Shown one piece after another: positions 7,045-14,477 of a stretch of DNA of 23,518 bases (the stretch's first letter is position 1; every line of letters starts with the position of its first letter). Made by a program: the position numbers and the translations under genes. Source of the DNA: JAGOSP01 sp964428075 (GTDB taxonomy: Bacteria > Patescibacteriota > Minisyncoccia > Moranbacterales > UBA1568); assembly GCA_964428075.1 (NCBI GenBank), contig CAYRWQ010000012.1, forward strand, positions 1 through 23,518, given 5' to 3'. The notes under the pieces were generated by a model that was not told the origin of the DNA, did no database searches, and worked only from the letters and a program-made list of their open reading frames with translations.

Positions 7045-8265
7045 TCACTTGATGTTCTCCATGACACTATACATCGGTGTCAACATCGCTATAGCAAAAA
7101 AACCGACACCACCACCGATGAGCAACATGAGTATCGGTTCAATAATGGATGACATGTTTTTAGTAATCTGAGACACCTCTTCCTCATAAAATTCCGCTAA
7201 TTTCCGCAAAACCATTTCTGTCTTCCCCGTCTCCTCGCCAACCTGCACAATTTGTGGAACCAGAATCGGAAAAATACGCGGGTAGCGAAGAATGACCGAA
7301 CTCAAATCCACTCCCTTCTGCACCTCGGAAATAGCACCTTCCAACGCTTCCTGATAATACACGTTCGTCAGCGTCTTCTTTACAATAGCAAGTGCATCCA
7401 TCACCGACACGCCACTCTTCAACAGTGAACTATAAATACGTGCGAAACGGGCACAGTTTACCTTCACAATGATCGAACCAACAATGGGCAATCGGAGAAA
7501 CAACCAATCAAAAAAGCGTTTCCCTATGGTGGTTGCTGCGAAAAGCCTTACCCCGATTACGCTTCCCACGCACAGCCCAATACTGAGAAATGCGTGATGT
7601 TGCATGAAATCACTCACCCCCATGATAAAGCGTGTCGAGGCCGGCAAGGTCACATCCATGTCTTTAAACACGCCGGTAATACGCGGAAGGATATAGGTGA
7701 GCATCAAGATAGCGATGCCGATCATCGCGATCATGATCACTGAAGGATAAATAAGCGCGCCTCGCACCTTTGAGAGTAAATCGTGTTCCTTTTCAAGCTG
7801 AAGAGCAAGAATGTCGAGTACCTCTTCGAGATTACCCGACACCTCCCCAACGTATACCATGCTCGTAAATAACTCGTTGAAAACTTTGGGGTATTTTGCG
7901 AGTCCCTCAGAAAGGGTCTTTCCGGACTGCACATCCTCATACACTTCCAACAGAATTTTCTGAAAAGTCTTGTTCTTTGTCTGGACCGAAAGATTCATCA
8001 CCGCCTTCGAAACGGTCAATCCAGACGATACCATAACCGAAAGGTTACGCGTAAATGTCATTTTCTCCTTCAGCGGTACCGAAATGAAATGATCCAAGAA
8101 ACGCACACTCACCGTAGAAGTAGCCTGCACCACCCGTACCGAGGTCACAAGGAAACCAGACGAACGCAAACCAGCCGCCAATGCGTGTTCATCTCTCGCT
8201 TCCTTTTCACCGCCAACCGACTCCCCAGAGGCAATATCTTTTGCCGTGTATATATACTTAGGCAT
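7045..8265 (-). CDS. pilC: PilC, type IV pilus inner-membrane platform protein
   Basis: The 406-residue product is full length for the PilC/GspF family. It has two T2SSF cytoplasmic domains, starting at FTRNLSVMVSSGLTVSKAV (about 71-89) and FARIYSSLLKSGVSVMDAL (about 274-292). Each ends in the expected VGExSGxxExVL-type motif (about 139-150 and 342-353). Membrane helices lie at about 172-194, 226-245 and 374-396, and the last ends in MLTPMYSVMENIK, a typical PilC C terminus. PilC binds the motor ATPases PilB and PilT, which are not in this window, and inserts or removes pilins. The ATG at 8265 is chosen over upstream starts because the family begins with a P-x-Y-x-Y-x-A pattern there. It is the first gene of the pilus operon and follows an extended -10 promoter. 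Confidence 0.96.
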   Translation of the reverse strand: MPKYIYTAKDIASGESVGGEKEARDEHALAAGLRSSGFLVTSVRVVQATSTVSVRFLDHFISVPLKEKMTFTRNLSVMVSSGLTVSKAVMNLSVQTKNKTFQKILLEVYEDVQSGKTLSEGLAKYPKVFNELFTSMVYVGEVSGNLEEVLDILALQLEKEHDLLSKVRGALIYPSVIMIAMIGIAILMLTYILPRITGVFKDMDVTLPASTRFIMGVSDFMQHHAFLSIGLCVGSVIGVRLFAATTIGKRFFDWLFLRLPIVGSIIVKVNCARFARIYSSLLKSGVSVMDALAIVKKTLTNVYYQEALEGAISEVQKGVDLSSVILRYPRIFPILVPQIVQVGEETGKTEMVLRKLAEFYEEEVSQITKNMSSIIEPILMLLIGGGVGFFAIAMLTPMYSVMENIK

Positions 8266-8295
8266 AACCAACTTTTTGTATTTCTCCCTGCGTAC

Positions 8296-8304
8296 AGTAT
8301 AGCA
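8296..8304 (-). promoter_or_regulatory. Putative extended -10 promoter of the pilus operon
   Basis: On the minus strand TGCTATACT lies 30 nt upstream of the pilC ATG. It is a five-of-six -10 (TATACT at 8296-8301) with an extended TG. A weak -35 (GATACA) sits 18 bp further upstream at 8320-8325. The leader would be about 25 nt. Confidence 0.5.
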
Positions 8305-8334
8305 CGAAAGTATCACCCCTGTATCGACCGTCTG

Positions 8335-9255
8335 TTACAAAGCACTCAGCCGATGCTTGAAAGACTCATACACGCGCGGACCACGCGGTCTTGGGAGAAA
8401 AATCAGAGCTCGTTCGCTGGTTTCAATATAACTCCCCTTCCAATGAGTTCTTGGATTGCGCGCGATTTTCATCCGCTGCCACGTTGAGAGTCTCCTTTCC
8501 AGATCAAACAAGTCACAACACCATTCGAAAATACCCCGTAATGGTGGCGCAGGATTTTGATTCGGGATACTCCACAGCGTTGGAATTTCTGAAAGAGAAA
8601 AGTTTGGCTTGAAACGAAGCATCCAACGATTTTTCAGCTCAAATCTCTGAAACAGCGCATAATGAAACAACGGAATCATGAAACGATATTCATGTGCTGA
8701 AAACAAATCTTGTGTCCCGATCTCCAAACTCTCCTCCGCAACAAAATAATTCAGGCAGGCACGGTTCTGGATATACTTGCCATGTCTCCATTTCCCGATG
8801 AGGAAAAGCGTGCCCGTCAATAATACCCTTCCGGTCCATATCTTCCCGGCACGTAATACCACAAACAAATCCCAATCGCTCCGGATATCACCATGTTTGA
8901 GCGAGAGACTGCCGGTCGCACCCGCAAAACGTACGTACGGCACATAGTAGATGAAACGCGCCAAACGACGTATTCGCTTGAGTTTTTCAACCGAGAGTTT
9001 GTCCTTACTAATACGATCACGTATCAAAGATATGCGACCAGGCAACACATAGAAACCGAACTGACTTTCTATAGTCCCACGTCCGCACCCTGCTCGGAGT
9101 ACGGTCATAACCTCAAAATACGATGATGGACGCGCATCATTTGAAAGCGTTAAAAGGTGTTTCCACACTTCAAAGGCTGTAAGCGGGAAATTCAATACAT
9201 CATAATAGACAAGTGTATTGATAATATCCTTTGAAAGATGATATGAATCAGACAT
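8335..9255 (-). CDS. MNT-fold nucleotidyltransferase-like protein
   Basis: From ATG 9255 the product has 306 residues; in-frame ATGs at 9264 and 9291 are alternatives and none has a clear ribosome site. Residues 8-75 look like a small helical or winged-helix domain (INTLVYYDVLNFPLTAFEVW). Residues 106-140 carry the DNA-polymerase-beta/MNT signature: GATGSLSLKHGDIRSDWDLF has GS (115-116) and DxD (D127, D129), the metal and nucleotide-triphosphate site. The following KIWTGR segment matches a nucleotidyltransferase group common in Patescibacteria, where DIDLFIV is usual and here reads DWDLFVV. Such enzymes transfer an NMP to a protein, sugar or small molecule. The substrate is unknown. It is a lone gene between uvrA and pilC and is not an obvious toxin, because no HEPN partner is next to it. 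Confidence 0.72.
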   Translation of the reverse strand: MSDSYHLSKDIINTLVYYDVLNFPLTAFEVWKHLLTLSNDARPSSYFEVMTVLRAGCGRGTIESQFGFYVLPGRISLIRDRISKDKLSVEKLKRIRRLARFIYYVPYVRFAGATGSLSLKHGDIRSDWDLFVVLRAGKIWTGRVLLTGTLFLIGKWRHGKYIQNRACLNYFVAEESLEIGTQDLFSAHEYRFMIPLFHYALFQRFELKNRWMLRFKPNFSLSEIPTLWSIPNQNPAPPLRGIFEWCCDLFDLERRLSTWQRMKIARNPRTHWKGSYIETSERALIFLPRPRGPRVYESFKHRLSAL

Positions 9256-9380
9256 ACCAGACATCGAAGAAAAACGGGTTAAGCACGTCATCAAACTACT
9301 GCGCAGACACTAGGCGGGCGAAAAAGAGATGTTCGACGTATAGCATGTATACCAAAACACCAATCACTCTTGATCCATTC

Positions 9381-12188
9381 CTACAGATATTTCCCAGTTA
9401 TACTTCGCTTACAAGCCTTCAATTTCTGCGGTTCTCCAGCGAATAGAAGCTCGCCACCACACTCACCACCCTCTGGTCCAAGTTCGATCACCCAATCCGA
9501 TGCCCGAATCACATCGACATTGTGTTCCACAACCAAAACACTGTTTCCTCGATCCACCAGCACTTCAAGTACCTCAAGTAATCTACGGACATCTTCGAAG
9601 TGCAATCCAATAGTCGGTTCGTCGAGAATATAAAGAGTCTTCCCTGTCGACTTACGAGCCAATTCTGTAGCGAGCTTAATACGCTGCGCTTCACCACCCG
9701 AAAGATTAGTCGCGCTTTGTCCAAGCACCAAATATCCCAGTCCTACCTCCTCCAAAACACGCAATCGTTCTTCAATGGCTGGCTGATCTAAGAAGAAACG
9801 TCTGGCTTCAGATACCGTCATTTTCAATACTTGAGAAATACTCATGCCGCGATACCCGATAGCAAGTGTCTGTCGATTATAGCGCGTCCCACCGCAAACA
9901 TCACACGGAGCATATACGTCCGGCAACAAATACATTTCAATCTTGCGCAAACCCCCGCCCTGACACACCTCGCATCGTCCACCACGCATATTGAAACTAA
10001 AATGTGTCGCTGAAAAATGTTCCTTCACCGCCTCTGGAGTCGCCGAGAATACCTCTCGAATCAGACTGAAAACTCCCGTATACGTTGCGGCATTCGAACG
10101 AGGTGTCCGACCAATCGGATCCTGATTGACCATAATAACCTTATCAATGTACGGAAGGCCAGAAATCCTCGTGTGTGCTCCCGGCTCAGTTTTAGCACGA
10201 TAAAAATGTTTGGCCAGAGCTCGAGACAAGATATCATGAATCAGCGATGATTTACCCGATCCAGAAACCCCCGCCACTGACACAAAAATCCCAAGTGGAA
10301 TCTCAACATCGATATTCTTCAGATTATGTTCCTTCGCGCCCTCAATAACCAAGCTCTCACTCCCACGCTTCCGTACCTGTCGCTTTTCGGAGATGTGACG
10401 TCTCCCCGAAAGATATTCCCCTGTCAACACCTGAGAAGCCACGAGCTTTTCGGGTGTCCCGGCAAAAATGATTTCTCCTCCATCCGGCCCAGCGCCTGGT
10501 CCAAGATCAATCACGTAGTCCGCCTGGCGCATCATGGCAATATCATGTTCGACAACCACTAAAGAATTATTTGCTTCCTTCAAATCGATCAAGGCTCGAA
10601 TTAACCGATCCGTATCACGACTGTGCAGTCCAACTGACGGCTCATCTAGCACATATACAATACCGGATAACCCTGATTTCATCTGCACTGAAAGTCGAAT
10701 TCGCTGCGCTTCGCCACCCGACAGGGTATCTGCACCACGGGACAACTCTAAATAACCCAGACCAACTCTTTCAACAGCCGCCAATCGAGTCTCTATCTCA
10801 CGGAATAGTGTCATGATTACATCCCGTTCCTTTCCCTCACGTGTGATCTTTTCCCCCAATGCTCGGCACGTCATGGCTAAGTGCTCACTACTCATATCAA
10901 TCAGCTGCGCAAAAGAATAGCCAAGCACAGTGACCGAAAGCGCCGAAGGTTTGAGTCGCTTCCCATGACACTCGGGACAGGTGTATGATCGCATGAACTC
11001 CTCAATCTCCTGCCGTAAATGATCCGACTTCGTGTCCCGATATTTCTCCTCCAAGAAGCGAAGCACTCCACGAAATTTATGCGTGTCTGTTTGCCACCCC
11101 TCCTCACCGAAAAAAATGGCTTTCACTTGTTTGGCGGCAAGCTTCTTGACCGGAACCGAGAGAGAGAAATGCAAGCGCCTCCCGAGCAATGCTAATTCAT
11201 GCATTGGCCCGCCTGTTCGCTTCCGCTCGCCGCTGATTTTACTCCAAGGACGAATTGCACCTTCAATGAATGAAAGATTTCGGTTCGGAATGATCAAATC
11301 TGGATCAAGCTCGAGTGTTCGACCCAGTCCGGTACATTTTGGACATGCTCCTTCTGGATTGTTAAACGAAAAGTGACTCGGAGTATATTCCGGCAAACGG
11401 ATATCACAAGCCTCACAGCGATACTCGTTGTTATACACGATCTCTCTCTGGTTATCGCCCAACAACACCGAAAGGGTTCCACAACCTATCTTAAACGCTG
11501 TTGAAAGAGAATCGAGCAATCGCTCTTTGTCCGGACGTACACGATCAAGTACCAGTCGATCGATCACAATATCAAAGGGTTTCTCCTCCACGCGAGAAGC
11601 ATTGGCCAAAAGTTCAACAAGCGGAATTGTTTCAGTGGCACGCCGTATCCGTACATATCCCAGATGTTCAACTATCTCAAGTGCCTCCCGCTCCGATTTA
11701 TCATCGGTTTCGATACTATGCGCCAGAATGACAATCCAGGTCTGATCCGGCAATAACAAAAGTGCATCCATCACCTCTCGCACGGCCAAACGTTCCAATT
11801 TTTTTCCACAAGATGGACAATGTGGCACACCGACTTTCGCGAAAAGTACGCGCAAAAAGTCTGCAACTTCTGTCATGGTTCCAACAGTCGAACGCGGACT
11901 GCGTGACACGCTCTTCTGATCGATAGAAATAGCTGGCGAGAGATTATTGATAACATCCACATCCGGTTTTTCAAGACCTTCCATAAAATGACGAGCATAA
12001 GAAGAAAGCGATTCGACATAACGCCGATTCGCCTCTGCAAATATCGTATCGAATGCGAGAGATGACTTACCCGATCCAGACAGCCCGGTTACTACCACCA
12101 AAGAATTCCGTGGAATATCCACATTCACATTCTTCAGGTTGTTCACACGAGCGCCCCGTACTTCGATAACCGATTTCTTGTCTGCCAT
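9381..12188 (-). CDS. uvrA: UvrA, excinuclease ABC subunit A
   Basis: From ATG 12188 the protein has 935 residues, the normal UvrA size. It has two ABC ATPase halves. The first has Walker A GLSGSGKSS (35-43), signature LSGGEAQRI (489-497) and Walker B VLDEPSVGLH (513-522). The second has Walker A GVSGSGKSS (640-648), signature LSGGEAQRI (829-837) and ILDEPTIGLH (854-863). Zinc ligands are present at C258/C261/C282/C285 and C739/C742/C762/C765. The UvrB-interaction and DNA-binding insertions are in place. UvrA dimers find bulky DNA lesions and load UvrB, whose gene is not here. The ATG at 12188 is preferred over one 15 codons upstream because MADKKSVIEVRGARVNNLKN is the usual family start. It is preceded by its own promoter and a leader of about 96 nt. 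No LexA-like box was found. Confidence 0.99.
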   Translation of the reverse strand: MADKKSVIEVRGARVNNLKNVNVDIPRNSLVVVTGLSGSGKSSLAFDTIFAEANRRYVESLSSYARHFMEGLEKPDVDVINNLSPAISIDQKSVSRSPRSTVGTMTEVADFLRVLFAKVGVPHCPSCGKKLERLAVREVMDALLLLPDQTWIVILAHSIETDDKSEREALEIVEHLGYVRIRRATETIPLVELLANASRVEEKPFDIVIDRLVLDRVRPDKERLLDSLSTAFKIGCGTLSVLLGDNQREIVYNNEYRCEACDIRLPEYTPSHFSFNNPEGACPKCTGLGRTLELDPDLIIPNRNLSFIEGAIRPWSKISGERKRTGGPMHELALLGRRLHFSLSVPVKKLAAKQVKAIFFGEEGWQTDTHKFRGVLRFLEEKYRDTKSDHLRQEIEEFMRSYTCPECHGKRLKPSALSVTVLGYSFAQLIDMSSEHLAMTCRALGEKITREGKERDVIMTLFREIETRLAAVERVGLGYLELSRGADTLSGGEAQRIRLSVQMKSGLSGIVYVLDEPSVGLHSRDTDRLIRALIDLKEANNSLVVVEHDIAMMRQADYVIDLGPGAGPDGGEIIFAGTPEKLVASQVLTGEYLSGRRHISEKRQVRKRGSESLVIEGAKEHNLKNIDVEIPLGIFVSVAGVSGSGKSSLIHDILSRALAKHFYRAKTEPGAHTRISGLPYIDKVIMVNQDPIGRTPRSNAATYTGVFSLIREVFSATPEAVKEHFSATHFSFNMRGGRCEVCQGGGLRKIEMYLLPDVYAPCDVCGGTRYNRQTLAIGYRGMSISQVLKMTVSEARRFFLDQPAIEERLRVLEEVGLGYLVLGQSATNLSGGEAQRIKLATELARKSTGKTLYILDEPTIGLHFEDVRRLLEVLEVLVDRGNSVLVVEHNVDVIRASDWVIELGPEGGECGGELLFAGEPQKLKACKRSITGKYL

Positions 12189-12290
12189 ACCCCAAATCCA
12201 TTCAAGGCATCCTGACTTAGAAACACCCTTCAAACCTCACGCGTACCTCATCATTCTCTTGCAAGACTCAAGTCAGAATGTGCGTTGTCT

Positions 12291-12319
12291 AGTATACCGT
12301 CTTTCCTGTGTACTGTAAA
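12291..12319 (-). promoter_or_regulatory. Sigma70-type promoter of uvrA
   Basis: Minus strand TTTACA (12314-12319) and TATACT (12291-12296) are separated by exactly 17 bp. Each matches the consensus in five of six positions. Transcription would start near 12284, giving a leader of about 96 nt. Confidence 0.7.
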
Positions 12320-12424
12320 CATGATCAAAAAAATACGCTTACAGGTGAGTATCAACCTATCATAAAAAAACAGACTTGGAATTGAAACCATCGCCAATGC
12401 TCAATGTTCGGCCACTAAACAAAG

Positions 12425-12459
12425 CGGCACGCTGCTCATCAAACTGAAAATGAGTGCCG
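12425..12459 (-). terminator. Second terminator-like hairpin after rny
   Basis: On the minus strand CGGCA pairs with TGCCG (12455-12459 with 12425-12429) and CTCAT pairs with ATGAG (12450-12454 with 12435-12439). There is a 5-nt bulge on one side and a 10-nt loop. CTTTGTTTAG follows. It could be a back-up terminator, or part of a small structured RNA together with the hairpin at 12471-12497. Confidence 0.4.
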
Positions 12460-12470
12460 GTACACAAAGA

Positions 12471-12497
12471 AACCGCCCCAGTGTATATGGGACGGTT
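12471..12497 (-). terminator. Putative intrinsic terminator of rny
   Basis: A 10-position stem with one mismatch and a 7-nt loop: AACCG-x-CCCA (12471-12480) pairs with TGGG-x-CGGTT (12488-12497). It begins 44 nt after the rny stop. Read on the minus strand, GGTTTCTTTGTG follows, a modest T-rich tail. Confidence 0.55.
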
Positions 12498-12540
12498 CAT
12501 TTCAACTGATCCATCTACGCTTTCCCGCTCAAGAGATCAA

Positions 12541-14070
12541 TCAACGAGCATACTCAACAGCTTTGGTTTCACGATATACATTTACTCGGATCTCACCAGG
12601 ATACTGCAGCTCTTCTTCAATACGTTTCGCAATCTCCTTTGCAAGATTCAGGGCACCAAGATCATCAGTCTTCTCAGGATTGACAAAGATGCGCACTTCA
12701 CGACCTGCTTGAATCGCAAAAGATTTTTCCACTTGCGGAAAAGAGTTCACTAGTGATTCAAGCTCCTGAAGTCGCTTGATATACTTTTCCGCGGTCTCTT
12801 TTCGAGCACCCGGACGAGATGCTGAAATAGCATCCGCCGCCGTCACAATGAAAGCCTCCAAACGCTCATGAGGATATTCATCATGATGGCATTTCATCGA
12901 ATCAATGACATCCTGTCCAATATTGAATTTCTCCAAAATACGCATGCCGATCTTCACGTGTGTCCCCTCGATCTCATGATCAACGGCCTTCCCAATATCG
13001 TGTAGAAGACCTGCTTTCTTCGCGACTGCGACATTTGCTCCGAGTTCTGCGGCGATAGCACCGGAAAGATATGAAACCTCCAAGGAATGCAGCAAAATAT
13101 TCTGTTTATAACTATATCGGAAACGCAAACGACCAAGAATATAGAGGAGCTTTGGATGTAACCCAGCCACACCAGCATCATACGCTGCCGCCTCTCCGGC
13201 CTCACGAATCTTCTGATCGATCTCTTTCTTCGCTTCCGCAACAGCCTCTTCGATACGAGCTGGATGAATACGTCCATCCTCAATAAGCTTCTCAAGAGCA
13301 ATACGCGCAATCTCCCGACGTACCGGATCAAATGACGAAATAATGACTGATTCCGGAGTATCATCCACGATAAATTCTACGCCTGTTTCTTTTTCCAGGG
13401 CTCGGATATTGCGTCCCTCTCTACCAATAATCTTTCCCTTCACCTCATCCGAAGGAATCTGCACCGTTGAAGTGGTAAACTCCGCAACATGAGAACGGGC
13501 ATATTTTTGAATCACCGTCCCCATGATTGAAAGTGCGCGTCGCTCCAATACATCCGCGTTCTCGTTTTCCAGCTTAGAAATACGACGCACCAAAACATCC
13601 TGACTCTCCTTTTGGGCTGCCTCATACACACGCTCCGCTGCTTCTTCTCGAGTTAAAGAGGCGATCTGTTCCAAACGAACCGCTTCTTCACTTTTCAATC
13701 TCTCTATATCCTCTCGAAGCACTTTAATACTCTCAGCCTTCTTCATGAGGGTCTCCTCATGTCGATCAAGATCATGCATCTTCCGATCAAGCTGTTCTTC
13801 GCGCTTTTCAACGCGATTTTCCTGATTGGTAATTTTTTGCTCACGCTCTTTTTCGTTTTTCTTAGCCTCCTCGAGAATATCGACTGCTCGTTTCTTTGCT
13901 TCCAAAATGGACTCCTCAGCCCGTTTCTTTGCTTCACTTAAAATACTCTCTGCTTGACCTTCAGCAGTTTCCAACTGTTTCTTCGCTCTATTTTGACGAA
14001 TCACGTACCCAAAAATCGCCCCTACACCAAGAAGAGCAACACCAAAAATAAGATTTGTTATGCCAAACAT
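12541..14070 (-). CDS. rny: RNase Y, membrane-anchored endoribonuclease
   Basis: The 509-residue protein has the full RNase Y layout. An N-terminal membrane helix (about 3-24) is followed by a long charged coiled coil (about 28-175). A KH RNA-binding domain contains KGKIIGREGRNIRALEKETG (211-230), with the GxxG loop at 216-219. An HD hydrolase domain has H328 in LLHSLEV, the HD pair at 357-358 in GLLHDIGKA, and D413 in AADAIS. A C-terminal region ends in IRVNVYRETKAVEYAR. RNase Y starts mRNA decay at the membrane in bacteria that lack RNase E. The ATG at 14070 has GGTGAT about 7 nt upstream. The gene lies divergent from gpmI across 407 nt of non-coding DNA, and its leader contains a strong hairpin. 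Confidence 0.98.
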   Translation of the reverse strand: MFGITNLIFGVALLGVGAIFGYVIRQNRAKKQLETAEGQAESILSEAKKRAEESILEAKKRAVDILEEAKKNEKEREQKITNQENRVEKREEQLDRKMHDLDRHEETLMKKAESIKVLREDIERLKSEEAVRLEQIASLTREEAAERVYEAAQKESQDVLVRRISKLENENADVLERRALSIMGTVIQKYARSHVAEFTTSTVQIPSDEVKGKIIGREGRNIRALEKETGVEFIVDDTPESVIISSFDPVRREIARIALEKLIEDGRIHPARIEEAVAEAKKEIDQKIREAGEAAAYDAGVAGLHPKLLYILGRLRFRYSYKQNILLHSLEVSYLSGAIAAELGANVAVAKKAGLLHDIGKAVDHEIEGTHVKIGMRILEKFNIGQDVIDSMKCHHDEYPHERLEAFIVTAADAISASRPGARKETAEKYIKRLQELESLVNSFPQVEKSFAIQAGREVRIFVNPEKTDDLGALNLAKEIAKRIEEELQYPGEIRVNVYRETKAVEYAR

Positions 14071-14097
14071 ACGAAATCACCGTACGCTACCGACAGT

Positions 14098-14120
14098 GAA
14101 ACGTCCTACCGGAACGTTTC
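14098..14120. repeat. Strong dyad in the rny leader or promoter
   Basis: GAAACGTCC (14098-14106) pairs with GGAACGTTTC (14111-14120), a 9-bp stem with one bulged A and a TACC loop. It lies 28 nt upstream of the rny ATG and directly downstream of the -10-like TATACG (14122-14127). It could be an operator over the start site or an RNA hairpin at the 5' end of rny mRNA. Confidence 0.55.
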
Positions 14121-14397
14121 TCGTATACCAAGATGGAAAAAGGACAAACTTCAGACAAAGCTGATAATTTTTTGATAAGGACAAGAGAGAAAGAGTTCTA
14201 TTCCCATATTTTCTTCCAAAAAGCACTCGATTCTGCCGAAATACGGTTAGAGTCAACCGAAATAAATTATTGCACAAAGCTGCTCGCACAGTATATGGCA
14301 GCCTACAACTTTTGTCAAAATGAAATCTATGTTACTCTGTTCTGTATAGTCGGATATATATGAGGAAAGAACTGATATAGCCCACAAGAATACTTCG

Positions 14398-14430
14398 GTG
14401 CGGATTCTTCTGCCGATCCAGAAGAAGCAC
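14398..14430 (+). promoter_or_regulatory. Bulged hairpin in the gpmI leader
   Basis: On the plus strand GTGC (14398-14401) pairs with GCAC (14427-14430), and TTCTTCTG (14405-14412) pairs perfectly with CAGAAGAA (14419-14426). There is a 3-nt GGA bulge and a 6-nt loop CCGATC. It ends 47 nt before the gpmI ATG and has no T tract, so it is not a terminator. It matches no riboswitch class that I recognise. Confidence 0.5.
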
Positions 14431-14477
14431 GAATCAGCCTGACATGAATCACTGAGTGGCTCCATAACAAGAAAACA

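Larger units (their letters stand above)
12189..12540. other. Non-coding region between uvrA and rny
   Basis: No convincing gene on either strand over about 350 nt. It holds the uvrA promoter and leader on the left and two rny terminator-like hairpins on the right. Between them are two seven-base A runs (12327-12333 and 12364-12370) that read as T7 on the minus strand. Neither T run follows a stem longer than about 4 bp. Confidence 0.7.
14071..14477. other. Divergent non-coding region between rny and gpmI
   Basis: No convincing gene over about 400 nt. It holds a dyad close to rny (14098-14120), a shorter inverted repeat CGGTT-AGAGTC-AACCG (14244-14259), and a bulged hairpin close to gpmI (14398-14430). 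-10-like sequences occur on both strands. Examples are TGGTATACG toward rny, overlapping the right flank of the dyad, and TATATG or TATAGT toward gpmI. None has a good -35, so promoters are not assigned. Confidence 0.65.

Noticed and set aside
9338..9352. GTATA-GCATG-TATAC inverted repeat downstream of uvrA
   Set aside because: Only 5 A/T-rich pairs and no T tract. It could be -10-like sequence for the nucleotidyltransferase gene but lacks a -35.
12327..12370. T7 runs on the minus strand as terminators
   Set aside because: The stems in front of them are at most about 4 bp, too weak to count.
14133..14363. 76-residue plus-strand frame in the rny-gpmI gap
   Set aside because: No ribosome site, no domain pattern, and it overlaps likely regulatory DNA. 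A small gene cannot be excluded but is not supported.
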